This document shows positions 47,352-56,544 of a stretch of 64,000 bases of DNA, piece after piece. The stretch's first letter is position 1. Each line of letters begins with the position of its first letter. Source of the stretch: Dechloromonas denitrificans (GTDB lineage: Bacteria > Pseudomonadota > Gammaproteobacteria > Burkholderiales > Rhodocyclaceae); the NCBI RefSeq assembly GCF_020510685.1, contig NZ_CP075185.1:3658001-3722000 (forward strand). The letters are read 5' to 3'. The notes below the pieces were generated by a model. That model made no database searches, had not been told where the DNA came from, and worked only from the letters and a program-made list of their open reading frames with translations. Both the position numbers and the translations under genes were made by a program.

Positions 47352-48044
47352 ATGAATACTCACTACCAGACAGCCAACCAGGGTTCTTCGAGCCTTGCAG
47401 TGCAGCAGAATCGCGTCCTTCGTAACACCTATATGCTACTTGCCCTGTCCATGGTACCGACCGTACTTGGTGCGCTGGTCGGCATCCAGATGCAGTTCAG
47501 CTTCATGGCCGGTAGCCCGTTCATTGGTTTCTTGCTGTTCCTCGGTATTGCCTGGGGCTTCATGTACGGCATCGAGAAGAACAAGGACAGCGGTTTGGGT
47601 GTCGCCCTGCTGCTCGGTTTCACATTCTTCATGGGGCTGATGCTGTCCCGCATCCTGCAAGTTGCCCTGGGCTTTACCAACGGTAGCTCGATGATTGTCA
47701 TGGCCGCCGCTGGCACCGGTGCGGTCTTCTTCACGATGGCAACCATCGCCACCGTCAGCAAGCGGGACTTCAGCGGCATGGGCAAGTTCCTGTTCATCGG
47801 CATGATCGTCGTGCTGCTGGCCGCCGCTGCCAACATCTTCTTCCAGATCCCGGCGTTGTCCCTGGCCATTTCGGCTGCGGCAGTCATGGTCTTCTCTGCC
47901 TACATCCTCTACGACATCAGCCGCATCGTGCAAGGCGGCGAAACCAACTACGTCAGCGCGACCCTTTCGGTCTACCTGAGCATTTACAACGTCTTCGTCA
48001 GCCTGCTGCAACTGATCATGGCCCTGACCGGCGAACGCGACTGA
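47352..48044 (+). CDS. Bax inhibitor-1/YccA family membrane protein
   Basis: The 230-residue protein has seven hydrophobic segments and the BI-1 features RNTYMLLALSMVPTVLGA at the N-terminus and SAYILYDISRIVQGGETNYV in the sixth-seventh span region. AAAGGAAG lies upstream. YccA binds and restrains the FtsH protease in E. coli; BI-1 homologues act as pH-sensitive calcium leak channels. It stands alone between tRNA-Ser and a terminator. Confidence 0.93.
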   Translation: MNTHYQTANQGSSSLAVQQNRVLRNTYMLLALSMVPTVLGALVGIQMQFSFMAGSPFIGFLLFLGIAWGFMYGIEKNKDSGLGVALLLGFTFFMGLMLSRILQVALGFTNGSSMIVMAAAGTGAVFFTMATIATVSKRDFSGMGKFLFIGMIVVLLAAAANIFFQIPALSLAISAAAVMVFSAYILYDISRIVQGGETNYVSATLSVYLSIYNVFVSLLQLIMALTGERD

Positions 48045-48065
48045 TCAACGCGTTGCAGAAACGAC

Positions 48066-48090
48066 AAGGGCGGCCATGGCCGCCCTTTTT
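48066..48090. terminator. Palindromic bidirectional terminator
   Basis: The 22-bp perfect palindrome AAGGGCGGCCATGGCCGCCC plus TT (48066-48087) is followed by a T-run. It separates the convergent BI-1 and rlmD genes. Confidence 0.8.
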
Positions 48091-48108
48091 ACATGTCGCG
48101 CCGCCGCT

Positions 48109-49410
48109 TCAGGGACGCTCGAAAACGGCTATCGATTCGACGTGCGCGGTATGCGGAAACATGTTGACCGCCCCCGCCGCAACAAACCGGTAGCCCTTGC
48201 TACCAACCAGTACCGCCGCATCCCGCGCCAGGGTCGCCGGATTGCACGAAACATAAACGATGCGCTGCGGCCCATCCTGCTGCCCGATGACCTTGACCAG
48301 TTCGTGCGCCCCTTCGCGCGGCGGATCGATCAGCATCTTGTCGAAGTGCCCCAAGGCGGCCAACGATGCTTCGCTACATTCAAACAGATTGGCCACCCCG
48401 AACTCGACCCGATCAGCCAGACCATTGGCCGTCGCATTCTCGCGCCCGCGCTGAACCAGCCCTTCGCTGCCCTCGACCCCAACCACCATCGCCCCCGAGC
48501 GGGCGATCGGCAAGGTGAAATTTCCCAGACCACAGAACATGTCGGCAATGCGTTCACCCGGCAAGGGGTCGAGCAAACGCAATGTGCGGCGCACGAGAAC
48601 ACGATTGACCGCATGATTCACCTGGGTGAAATCGGTCGGTTTAAAGTCCAATTCCAGATCGAACTCGGGCAAGGTGTACGACAGGCGCGGACCGGGCAAG
48701 GGATGGAATCGGTAAACCGAATCCGGGCCTTTCGGCTGCAGATAGAAAACGACATCGTGGCGCTCGGCAAAATCGCGGAGCAACTGCTCGTCCCTGGCTT
48801 TCAACGGTTCGAGAATACGCAGGAGCAGCACCGTACAGTGTTCGCCGACCGACACTTCAACCTGCGGCAGACGCTCGGCGATGGATAGCGCAGCGAACAA
48901 CTCACGCAGCGGCATCAGCAAGGCGGAAACGTGCGGCGGCAAGATCAGGCAACTACGCATGTCGGCGATATAACTGCTGCGCCACTCGTGGAAGCCGATC
49001 AGCACCCCGCCTTTTTTGCTGACCTGGCGCACGGCCAGCCGGGCCCGGTGGCGATAGCCCCAGGGCGCTCCGTGGATAGGCGGCAGCATCGTTTCGGGAC
49101 GAACGCGACCGATGTGCCACAGGCTGTCTTCAAGCACCCGCTGCTTGGCGGCGACCTGCGCCGACGGGTCCATGTGCTGCATGGCGCATCCGCCACAGAT
49201 GCCGAAATGCGGACAACGCGGCTCGACACGCGCGGTAGAGGGCTTCAGAACGGCGACCAGATGCGCCAACTCGTAGCTAGGTTTTCTTCGGAAACTGGCG
49301 TACTCAACGACCTCCCCCGGCAAGGCTGCGTCGACGAAAACAGTCTTGCCTTCCAGTCGGGTAATGCCCCTGGCTTCGTGGTCCAGCGATTCGATAGTCC
49401 CGATCGGCAC
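48109..49410 (-). CDS. rlmD: 23S rRNA (uracil-1939-C5)-methyltransferase
   Basis: The 433-residue protein starts at GTG 49410 (GGAG six bases upstream, giving [14 protein letters not shown] as a TRAM-domain start). The TRAM domain is followed by the Fe-S cysteines of [10 protein letters not shown], a SAM domain with [14 protein letters not shown], and the catalytic motif [12 protein letters not shown]. RlmD makes m5U1939 in 23S rRNA. The frame extends to 49443 with a TTG, a weaker choice. Confidence 0.92.
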   Translation of the reverse strand: MPIGTIESLDHEARGITRLEGKTVFVDAALPGEVVEYASFRRKPSYELAHLVAVLKPSTARVEPRCPHFGICGGCAMQHMDPSAQVAAKQRVLEDSLWHIGRVRPETMLPPIHGAPWGYRHRARLAVRQVSKKGGVLIGFHEWRSSYIADMRSCLILPPHVSALLMPLRELFAALSIAERLPQVEVSVGEHCTVLLLRILEPLKARDEQLLRDFAERHDVVFYLQPKGPDSVYRFHPLPGPRLSYTLPEFDLELDFKPTDFTQVNHAVNRVLVRRTLRLLDPLPGERIADMFCGLGNFTLPIARSGAMVVGVEGSEGLVQRGRENATANGLADRVEFGVANLFECSEASLAALGHFDKMLIDPPREGAHELVKVIGQQDGPQRIVYVSCNPATLARDAAVLVGSKGYRFVAAGAVNMFPHTAHVESIAVFERP

Positions 49411-49461
49411 GCACAACTCCGCAAAAAGCGCGAATTCTATCAATCGGTTACACTAATAGCC

Positions 49462-49938
49462 ATGTCTCGCGAACTGATTACTTCCTGGAACGACTATCAG
49501 GCGGCAATAGACCGCCTGCTGGCCATGGCTAGCCAGAAAATCTGCATTTACGACGAGGATCTGACCCAGCTCAGACTCGACTCCGAAAATCGCCAGAATG
49601 CGCTGAAGCGCCTTCTGCACGGCGGCCGCAATGAGACGCTGCAGATTGCCGTGCGCAACGCCGTTCCGTTGTCCCGACAAAATCCCCTGCTGGTCGGGCT
49701 GTTGACGACTTACAGCCATCTCGCGGCAGCCCAACAAACACCGCCGCAACTGGCTCATCTGCGGGACAGCATGCTGCTCATCGATGGCAAGCATGCGTTG
49801 ATCCGCTTCGAGCAGGACCAACCGCGCAGCAAGCTGTTGATCGATGAAGCCGAGGAATTGAGGCCTTATCTGCTGCGTTTTGGCGAAATATGGTCGGAAG
49901 GCGGCGAACCAGTCAGAAATACTGCCCTTGGACTTTAA
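49462..49938 (+). CDS. Conserved-looking hypothetical, possibly DUF7931-like
   Basis: The 158-residue soluble protein begins MSRELITSWNDYQAAIDRLL. It contains KICIYDEDLTQLRLDSENRQNAL and LRLLIDGKHALIR-like segments, a layout resembling phospholipase-D-fold fragments of the DUF7931 type without HKD catalytic motifs. There is no signal peptide. No purine-rich ribosome site precedes the ATG. A TACACT hexamer ends eight bases before it, so a leaderless transcript is possible. It is divergent from rlmD with a 51-bp gap. Confidence 0.6.
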   Translation: MSRELITSWNDYQAAIDRLLAMASQKICIYDEDLTQLRLDSENRQNALKRLLHGGRNETLQIAVRNAVPLSRQNPLLVGLLTTYSHLAAAQQTPPQLAHLRDSMLLIDGKHALIRFEQDQPRSKLLIDEAEELRPYLLRFGEIWSEGGEPVRNTALGL

Positions 49939-49990
49939 CAACGGAGAAAATGCCGCGGTGCACCAATGCGGTTCTAATAAATAAAATTAT

Positions 49991-49999
49991 TGCTATAAT
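49991..49999 (+). promoter_or_regulatory. Extended -10 promoter for the Ala/Pro-rich lipoprotein
   Basis: TGCTATAAT is a perfect extended -10 (TGnTATAAT) in an AT-rich stretch, 75 bases before the ATG at 50075. No consensus -35 is present at 16-18 bp, normal for extended -10 promoters. A ~70-nt leader would result. Confidence 0.75.
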
Positions 50000-50074
50000 C
50001 ACGGACTGATTAGGTCGTACCTGATCTCAGAAAATATTTAGCTATTACTGGCTCTTGTCGATAAGGAAATCCCA

Positions 50075-50308
50075 ATGAATAAGTCTGTACTCGTTGCTGC
50101 TCTGCTGGCTGTTGCTCTGACTGCTTGTGGCAAGACCGAAGCCCCGGCTCCGGCCGCCCCGGCCCCGGCTCCGGCCGCTGTTGCTCCGGCTGCCCCGGCT
50201 GCTGAACCCGCCCCGGCTGCCGCTCCGGCTGCTGATGCCGCCAAGCCTGCTGAAGCCGCTCCGGCTCCGGCTGCTGATGCTGCCAAGCCTGCTGAAGAAA
50301 AGAAGTAA
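50075..50308 (+). CDS. Small Ala/Pro-rich lipoprotein
   Basis: The 77-residue protein has AAGGAAAT upstream of the ATG, a signal peptide (MNKSVLVAALLAVALTAC) and a lipobox with Cys18 (LTAC). The mature chain is almost only Ala, Pro, Glu and Lys, with the unit PAADAAKPAE repeated twice. It probably forms an extended linker-like periplasmic tail. A strong promoter and a perfect terminator flank it, so it is likely abundant as a single-gene transcript. Function unknown. Confidence 0.8.
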   Translation: MNKSVLVAALLAVALTACGKTEAPAPAAPAPAPAAVAPAAPAAEPAPAAAPAADAAKPAEAAPAPAADAAKPAEEKK

Positions 50309-50321
50309 TTCTTCTTGCTTC

Positions 50322-50355
50322 AATAAAAACGGGGCTTCGGCCCCGTTTTTTATTG
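50322..50355. terminator. Bidirectional terminator with UUCG loop
   Basis: AAAACGGGGC-TTCG-GCCCCGTTTT with flanking A and T runs. It ends the lipoprotein transcript and, on the other strand, the bamC-MBL unit. Confidence 0.92.
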
Positions 50356-50374
50356 CCCCGGCATTTCGTTCAGG

Positions 50375-51142
50375 TCACTGCAGTACGCGCCAGGCAAAAC
50401 CACTATCGGGCGTGGCCACACCAACCCAGCTCTCGGCACATCCCAAGGCCTGCGCGATGGCGCCGACAGCCAGTCCGGGCTGGTTATTACGTTCGCTGAG
50501 GTGGGCTGCGACGATATGCTGTAAACGCGAACAGTCGATCTGCCGGAGCAGTCCTGCCGCAACGGAATTTTCGAGATGCCCGTAACGCCCGGCAATGCGC
50601 CGCTTCAGCGAGGCGGGATAGGTGGACCGGGCAAGCATTCCGGCATCGTGGTTGCATTCCAGCACCAACCCGTCACAACCTGACAGGACGTCGCGGACAT
50701 GCGGCGTGACTTCGCCAATGTCAGTCAGCACACCGAGGCGGCGCAGCGTATTGGAAAACACGTACTGCACCGGTTCGCGCGCATCATGGGGGACGGGAAA
50801 CGGCAGCACCTCAAGTTCGCCGATCGTCAGGGATCGATGGCTGTCGATCAGGCGCAAATCAAGTCCGGCTTCGGCTTCCCGCGAGGCTGCCCAGGTACCG
50901 TGCGTCATCCAGAGCGGCAGCGCATATTTTCGGGCCAGCCGAAATACGCCGCCAAGGTGATCGCCATGTTCATGCGTTACGAGGATTCCGGCCAGATCGG
51001 CCGGCTGACGCTCCAGTCGGTGTAGCCGGGCTACGGTTTCCCGCAGCCCGAAGCCACAATCGAGCATCAGACAGGTTGCCCCGCTTTCGACCAGCAACGC
51101 ATTGCCAGCGCTGCCACTGCCGAGCGAGGCGAAACGGATCAC
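50375..51142 (-). CDS. MBL-fold metallo-hydrolase, YycJ-like
   Basis: The 255-residue protein has the metallo-beta-lactamase motif THEHGDH (about 55-61), further ligands in TDIGE and a His near the C-terminus (AAHLSERNN). It opens RFASLGSGSAGNALLVE, typical of YycJ/WalJ-type enzymes related to exonucleases. It overlaps the bamC stop by 4 bp. The substrate is unknown. Confidence 0.88.
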   Translation of the reverse strand: MIRFASLGSGSAGNALLVESGATCLMLDCGFGLRETVARLHRLERQPADLAGILVTHEHGDHLGGVFRLARKYALPLWMTHGTWAASREAEAGLDLRLIDSHRSLTIGELEVLPFPVPHDAREPVQYVFSNTLRRLGVLTDIGEVTPHVRDVLSGCDGLVLECNHDAGMLARSTYPASLKRRIAGRYGHLENSVAAGLLRQIDCSRLQHIVAAHLSERNNQPGLAVGAIAQALGCAESWVGVATPDSGFAWRVLQ

Positions 51143-52275
51143 TGCAACTGCTGGAGGAGCAGACCGAGGATTTTCTTTGCCGTTTCGGATTTGTCGGTGC
51201 CGCCTTCGCTGGAAAGCACCTGCACGACACTCTGCGGACCGCTATCGCTGACATGAATGCGATACTGGACCTTCGAGCTAGTCGGCAATTCCGAGCTCTT
51301 CCAGAAGGTGAGCTTGGACATCCAGCCAGCATCCTTCTTCTTGTTATCGGCTTCCGGGTCGACATAGCGAACGAAATACAGGCCACGCGAACGGTCGCGA
51401 TCCTCAACGGTGAAACCGACACGATCCAGCGCCAAACCGACACGGCGCCAAGCGCGGTCGAAGCGCTCGTAGACTTCCAGCGTACCGGCACCATCGTCCG
51501 ACTTGGCCAGCTTCGCCCGGGGCTCGGCCTTGGCGGCAGCAACGGAGACTTCGGCGCGTTTTTCATCCGAACCCAGACGCACCATCAGGCGGCGCAGCAT
51601 TTCAGCCTCAAGCTCGGGATCGGGCGGCCGCGGCTGCCAGCGGGTATCTTCCTTGGATGTCGAGGTATACACCTCTTCCATGCCGCGATGACTGATGAAA
51701 ACATCGGTCGTGCCTGGCTCGCTACCGGGTTCGAAACGGGTGCGGAACTTGTCGCGCTCGCCCGTCGAGTAAAGCGAATCGAGCAGCTTGCCGATGGTGT
51801 TGCGAATGATGTCATCGGGAATCTTGGCGCGGTTTTCCGCCCAATCGGTTTCCATCACGCCGGCGTCGGGACGCTCAAGGCTGACGATGAAGCCGGTTTC
51901 CTGCCAAAAATCCTTGACGTTATCCCACAACTTGTCGGCGGGCTGCGCGACAACCAGCCAGCGCTGGTTGCCGGAGCGTTCGACACGAACCTTGTCTACC
52001 TTCGGCAGAACAACCGAGTTCTGCGCCAGAGCGGCCGGCGTACGATCGGCGCTGTAGGCAGAAAAGGTGGCGCTACCCTTGCCAGCCGCATCGGGAACCA
52101 GGAAGCGGTCATCGCGCGACACTTGCGAAAGGTCTGGCGGCACTTCCAGTGTCGGCGCCTTGCCGGATGACTTGTATTCGATTTTTCGGGAATCGGGAAT
52201 GATGCTGCACCCCGTCATGGCAATGACGAGCAGCGAGAGAGTAAAACTGGAAAGCCGACGATTCATGTGTTTCAT
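51139..52275 (-). CDS. bamC: Outer membrane protein assembly factor BamC
   Basis: The 378-residue lipoprotein has a signal peptide with lipobox AMTGC (Cys near 23). An unstructured segment with PPDLSQVSRDDRFLVP, known in BamC to bind BamD, is followed by two helix-grip domains (about 95-215 and 265-370). It follows dapA by 6 bp, the E. coli dapA-bamC (nlpB) order. Start MKHMNRR at 52275; an ATG three codons later is possible. Confidence 0.9.
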   Translation of the reverse strand: MKHMNRRLSSFTLSLLVIAMTGCSIIPDSRKIEYKSSGKAPTLEVPPDLSQVSRDDRFLVPDAAGKGSATFSAYSADRTPAALAQNSVVLPKVDKVRVERSGNQRWLVVAQPADKLWDNVKDFWQETGFIVSLERPDAGVMETDWAENRAKIPDDIIRNTIGKLLDSLYSTGERDKFRTRFEPGSEPGTTDVFISHRGMEEVYTSTSKEDTRWQPRPPDPELEAEMLRRLMVRLGSDEKRAEVSVAAAKAEPRAKLAKSDDGAGTLEVYERFDRAWRRVGLALDRVGFTVEDRDRSRGLYFVRYVDPEADNKKKDAGWMSKLTFWKSSELPTSSKVQYRIHVSDSGPQSVVQVLSSEGGTDKSETAKKILGLLLQQLQ

Positions 52276-52281
52276 TCTCCG

Positions 52282-53160
52282 TCAGGCGATCACGCCGGCC
52301 TGCCGCATGGCGGCCAGTACGCGCGCCTGGTTTGCTTCGGACAGGGTGGTCAGCGGAAGGCGAATGCCGCCCGACATCAGACCCAGTTGCTGGACAGCCC
52401 ACTTGACCGGAATCGGATTCGCCTCGCAGAAGAGGTCGCGATGCAGGCCGAGCAGCTTGAAGTGAATCTCGCGTGCCTTGGCAACGTTGCCGGCCGCAGC
52501 GGCAACACACATCTCATGCATCAGGCGCGGCGCAACGTTGGCGGTCACCGAGATATTGCCGTGGAAGCCAAGCAGGATCGATGCGATACACGTCATGTCA
52601 TCGCCGCTGTACAGCGCGAATCCCTTCGGCGCACGGGCGATCAGGTCGCAGGCACGGTCGAGGTTGCCGGTCGCGTCCTTGACGCCGACGATGCCCGGCA
52701 CCGCGGCCAGACGCAGGATGGTGTCGTTGGCCATGTCGGCAACGGTACGGCCCGGTACGTTGTAGAGCAGAACCGGCAACTCGACCGCTTCGGCGATCGC
52801 CTTGAAGTGGCGATAGAGGCCTTCCTGGGTCGGCTTGTTGTAATAGGGCACAACCGAGAGCGCCATGTCGGCACCGGCCTTTTTGGCGAATTCGGTGAGC
52901 TCGATCGCTTCCGACGTCGAGTTTGCCCCGGTGCCGGCGATGACCGGAATGCGGCCGGCGGCGTGGTCGACCGTGACGCGGATCAACTCGCAGTGTTCTT
53001 CGACATTGACGGTCGGCGATTCGCCCGTCGTGCCGACGATAACGATGGCGTCGGTTCCTTCCTGCACATGGAAATCGACCAACTTGCGCAGGGCGTTCAA
53101 ATCGAGGCTGCCATCCTCGTGCATGGGCGTAACGATGGCGACAATGGATCCGGTAATCAT
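52282..53160 (-). CDS. dapA: 4-hydroxy-tetrahydrodipicolinate synthase
   Basis: The 292-residue TIM-barrel enzyme condenses pyruvate with aspartate semialdehyde in lysine/DAP synthesis, using the Asd product (15442-16575). The Schiff-base lysine is K161 (GVKDATG), Tyr133 is in LLYNVPGR, and GTTGESPT is the phosphate-like loop. Residue numbers match E. coli DapA. A structured 80-bp gap lies upstream. Confidence 0.96.
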   Translation of the reverse strand: MITGSIVAIVTPMHEDGSLDLNALRKLVDFHVQEGTDAIVIVGTTGESPTVNVEEHCELIRVTVDHAAGRIPVIAGTGANSTSEAIELTEFAKKAGADMALSVVPYYNKPTQEGLYRHFKAIAEAVELPVLLYNVPGRTVADMANDTILRLAAVPGIVGVKDATGNLDRACDLIARAPKGFALYSGDDMTCIASILLGFHGNISVTANVAPRLMHEMCVAAAAGNVAKAREIHFKLLGLHRDLFCEANPIPVKWAVQQLGLMSGGIRLPLTTLSEANQARVLAAMRQAGVIA

Positions 53161-53180
53161 GGCCTGTTTTTAGGAAAGAT

Positions 53181-53239
53181 AATCTCTTGATTGTAACTGA
53201 AGGCTATTCAGAGCGGAAAGACAGGCTCTGTAAGAGATT
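53181..53239 (-). promoter_or_regulatory. Nested inverted repeat between tilS and dapA
   Basis: AATCTCTT (53181-53188) and AAGAGATT (53232-53239) form an outer stem, and AGAGC (53210-53214) / GCTCT (53225-53229) an inner one. It fills nearly the whole tilS-dapA gap and would be in the dapA leader. It is too short for a lysine riboswitch. Confidence 0.4.
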
Positions 53240-53240
53240 G

Positions 53241-54212
53241 TTATTTTTGCGGCAACCACTGCAAACGACCACGGCCGCAACGCATCGTACCTTCCGGCAA
53301 GAGCAATTCCGGGTGACGATCGGGGCCAGCCGTACGTACTTGGTGCGCAAACTCGTCGAGCCTGGTCGCTACCGGCACCCGCCAACCGAGCTGACGCAAT
53401 CGATAACGCAGCACATTTTTCAGGCGCGCCGGGGAGAGCGTTCGCAGCACCGACAGGCGCGCCGCCTCGCCATCAGCCGCCACTTGCCAGTCGATGCCGG
53501 CCAGCTCGTCAAGCAGTCCGGCGGCCTCGGAAAAATTTGCGGCGGCCTGCGCCAGGGTGGCCTCGGCCGCAGGAAACCGGCGACTCAACGCGGCCAGCAC
53601 CTGATGGCGGATGAAATTCCGGGTCAGCGCCGTATCGGCATTGCTTTCATCGACCACCCAGGCCAGATCATTGGCCCGCGCATAGTCTTCAATTTCCGTC
53701 CGGGAAATATCGAGCAGCGGACGCAGCAAGCGCTGCCCGGGCAACTGGCGCTCAACGGGCATCGCTGCCGCCCCGGTCACCCCGGCGCCGCGCAGCAGAT
53801 TGAACAAAATCGTTTCGGCCTGATCGCCGCGATGCTGGGCCAGCAGCAGGCAATCGGCCGGACATTCGGCAAACGCCGCATAGCGGGCCTGCCGGGCGGC
53901 CGCCTCGAGACCCTGGCCGGCGCGACGGTCGACCGTGACCTTGCTGATGGTCAGCGGCACCGCAAGGGCATGGCAATAGCGGGTGCAGAATTCGGCCCAG
54001 GCATCGGCATTGGGCGACAATCCGTGATGGACATGGATCGCCGCAAGGCGCCCAGCGTAGCCAAGCCGGCTCAGAAGATGGAGCAGGACGACCGAGTCGC
54101 AGCCACCGGAGAGGCCGACGCACAGCCGTTCGTCTGCGTGCAGGCGGGCGGCGAGAACCGCCCCGACCCGCGCCGGCAGATCAGGTGACAGGCTGTTCCT
54201 TGAAACGACCAT
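53241..54212 (-). CDS. tilS: tRNA(Ile)-lysidine synthetase, short form
   Basis: The 323-residue PP-loop ATPase makes lysidine at C34 of tRNA-Ile(CAU). The ATP motif SGGCDS lies near 35-40, and HVHHGL and [17 protein letters not shown] are TilS signatures. E. coli TilS is about 430 residues; here the C-terminal tRNA-binding domain seems largely absent, as in some short TilS proteins. The end shows a normal stop without obvious frameshift remnant. Its start overlaps the accA stop by 32 bp. Confidence 0.88.
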   Translation of the reverse strand: MVVSRNSLSPDLPARVGAVLAARLHADERLCVGLSGGCDSVVLLHLLSRLGYAGRLAAIHVHHGLSPNADAWAEFCTRYCHALAVPLTISKVTVDRRAGQGLEAAARQARYAAFAECPADCLLLAQHRGDQAETILFNLLRGAGVTGAAAMPVERQLPGQRLLRPLLDISRTEIEDYARANDLAWVVDESNADTALTRNFIRHQVLAALSRRFPAAEATLAQAAANFSEAAGLLDELAGIDWQVAADGEAARLSVLRTLSPARLKNVLRYRLRQLGWRVPVATRLDEFAHQVRTAGPDRHPELLLPEGTMRCGRGRLQWLPQK

Positions 54213-55149
54213 AGCTCATCAGGCGCTCGTAGCGCGTTTCGAGCAGTTCCGTCGTTGACTGCCCGGAAAGGTGCTTGAGGGCGTCCTGCAAGGATTTCTT
54301 CAGGTTATGGGCCATTGCGGCATGGTCGCGATGTGCGCCGCCCAGCGGCTCGCTGACGATCTTGTCGATCAAGCCCAGGGTTTTCAGACGATGCGCCGTG
54401 ATCCCCATGGTTTCGGCCGCTTCGGGCGCCTTGGCCGAGCTTTTCCAGAGAATGGAGGCACAACCTTCCGGGGAAATGACCGAATAGGTCGAGTATTGCA
54501 GCATCTGCACGACGTCGCCGACGGCGATGGCCAGCGCACCGCCGGAACCGCCCTCGCCGATGATGGTGACGATGACCGGCACCTTCAGTTCGGCCATCAC
54601 GTACAGGTTGCGGCCGATGGCTTCGGACTGGCCGCGCTCTTCCGCATCAATGCCGGGATAAGCACCCGGCGTATCGACGAAGGTCATCACCGGAATGCCG
54701 AATTTCTCGGCCAGCTTCATCAGGCGCAGGGCCTTGCGATAGCCTTCCGGACGCGGCATGCCGAAGTTGCGGTAAATTTTTTCCTTGGTATCGCGGCCCT
54801 TTTGGTGGCCGATCACCATCACCGGCTGGCCATTGAAGCGGGCCAGACCGCCGACGATGGCGTGGTCGTCGGCAAAGGCGCGGTCGCCATGGAGTTCTTC
54901 AAAATCGGTAAAGATCAGCGACAGGTAATCCAGCGAATACGGCCGCTGCGGATGCCTGGCCACCTGCGAAATCTGCCACGGCGACAACTTGGCGTAGACA
55001 TCCTTGGTCAGCTGCGCGCTTTTTTTCTCCAGTCGCTCGATCTCCTCGGAGATATCGACAGCGGAATCATCCTGCACAAAGCGCAATTCTTCGATCTTTG
55101 CTTCGAGGTCGGCGATGGACTGCTCAAAGTCGAGAAAACTAATTTTCAT
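54181..55149 (-). CDS. accA: Acetyl-CoA carboxylase carboxyltransferase subunit alpha
   Basis: From the ATG at 55149 the protein is 322 residues, beginning [19 protein letters not shown]. It contains [30 protein letters not shown] and [12 protein letters not shown] of the carboxyltransferase fold. It partners AccD (7026-7895). The ribosome site is weak. The upstream frame to 55245 is not protein-like. Confidence 0.95.
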   Translation of the reverse strand: MKISFLDFEQSIADLEAKIEELRFVQDDSAVDISEEIERLEKKSAQLTKDVYAKLSPWQISQVARHPQRPYSLDYLSLIFTDFEELHGDRAFADDHAIVGGLARFNGQPVMVIGHQKGRDTKEKIYRNFGMPRPEGYRKALRLMKLAEKFGIPVMTFVDTPGAYPGIDAEERGQSEAIGRNLYVMAELKVPVIVTIIGEGGSGGALAIAVGDVVQMLQYSTYSVISPEGCASILWKSSAKAPEAAETMGITAHRLKTLGLIDKIVSEPLGGAHRDHAAMAHNLKKSLQDALKHLSGQSTTELLETRYERLMSYGRFKEQPVT

Positions 55150-55365
55150 GGACGGCTCGTTGCTTAAGTTGGCGCGCATTTTACCCCAAAGCTCAGCATG
55201 CCCGCCTGTTCTCGATTCTAGCGGCTGCGGATCGCTGCGGCACAAGGCATCGGAGAATATGGGGGCGGCGCGCCCGAGACCGAATAGCGACCAGAAATCG
55301 CGGCCGACACAAGACGCCCCCGAGCGAGTTTGCTAACATCGCTCAATTAACCAAGAAAGCCCGAC

Positions 55366-56544
55366 ATGTCGCCCGCTGACCTTATCTTTATACACCCGCT
55401 GCTTGGCGCGGACGACTCCTGGTCAGGCTATCGCGTCGAATTCGCCGCGGGCGATGCCAACCCGAAAATCCTCGCCGATCTGTGCGCCTCGCCGCTGCTC
55501 AACGACTTCGATCATCGCCATCCCTGGTTCATCCCCGCCCTGCCCGGCGGCAGCGCCAAATGCCCGCTCGGCGCGCGCGCCGTCACCGTTTTCCCGGCGC
55601 AACCGGCAGCTGCGGATATCGAAGCCTTCGGGCAACTCGAGGCCAGCCTGCGGCAAGCACGCGGCAAACTCGGCCTGATTGCCTCGTCCGATGGAAAATT
55701 GCCGGGCACCGGCAGTTGGGAATACTTGCTGATCAGCACCAGCCACGCCCGGACCCTGCCGCGGTTTGCCATGCATGGATTGTCCAGCCGCACCATTCTG
55801 GTCGCTACGGACGTGCCCAATCACAATGACCGAAACTGGGTCCTCGAGCATGCCTGCTCGCTGTCGAGCGGCGAGTTCCTGCTGTCACGCGCCGGGGCCG
55901 GCGGCAAAGCCGACATGACGCGCGTCCACCTGCTGGAACTGCTCGCCTTGATTGCCCAGGACGCCGACACCGAAGCGCTGGAAGAAATTTTCCGCCAGGA
56001 GTCGAAGCTCTCCTACAGCCTGCTCCGCCTGGTCAATTCGGCGGCCATCGCACCGCGCAGCCCGATCACCGGTTTTGCCCAGGCGATCGATCTGCTCGGC
56101 CGACGCCAACTGCAGCGCTGGCTGCAGCTATTGGTCTATGCCGATCCGAACAATGGCCTGCACCCCAATCCGCTACTCCAGAAAGCCGCCGCCCGCGGGC
56201 ATCTGCTCGAACTGCTGGCGATCAGCCTGAAGCCGCGCCCGGCGGCCGAAAACCTCGAAGACGCCGCCTTCATGATCGGCACGTTCTCGCTGCTCAACGT
56301 GCTGCTCAACATGTCGATGCGGGAAATCCTGCAACAGCTGCCTCTTTCCGATCTCGTCCGCACGGCACTGGCCGAGTATGGCGGCCCGCTCGGCCAACTG
56401 TTGCGCGCCCTCGATAGCGCCGACATGCGCGACCTGACGAAAGCGGCCGAGGCTCTCGTCGAACTGGGCATTGATGGCGAGACCTTCGTCAAGGCCCAAC
56501 TCGCAGCCTTGAGCTGGGCAGCGAAGATCCGTCCGACCGCCTAA
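55366..56544 (+). CDS. HDOD-domain signalling protein with N-terminal EAL-like region
   Basis: The 392-residue protein has an N-terminal region (about 1-180) that looks like a degenerate EAL-type fold (DLIFIHPLL...) without the EAL/catalytic residues. An HDOD domain follows (about 185-385, LLALIAQDADTEALEEIFRQESKLSYSLLRLVNSA). This resembles YuxH/CdgJ-type proteins, which act in motility or virulence signalling without c-di-GMP hydrolysis. AAGAAAG precedes the ATG. Its stop overlaps the convergent MBL gene. Confidence 0.8.
   Translation: MSPADLIFIHPLLGADDSWSGYRVEFAAGDANPKILADLCASPLLNDFDHRHPWFIPALPGGSAKCPLGARAVTVFPAQPAAADIEAFGQLEASLRQARGKLGLIASSDGKLPGTGSWEYLLISTSHARTLPRFAMHGLSSRTILVATDVPNHNDRNWVLEHACSLSSGEFLLSRAGAGGKADMTRVHLLELLALIAQDADTEALEEIFRQESKLSYSLLRLVNSAAIAPRSPITGFAQAIDLLGRRQLQRWLQLLVYADPNNGLHPNPLLQKAAARGHLLELLAISLKPRPAAENLEDAAFMIGTFSLLNVLLNMSMREILQQLPLSDLVRTALAEYGGPLGQLLRALDSADMRDLTKAAEALVELGIDGETFVKAQLAALSWAAKIRPTA

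Noticed and set aside
53161..53240. Lysine riboswitch before dapA
   Set aside because: About 80 nt is less than half of the needed length, and the conserved core is absent.
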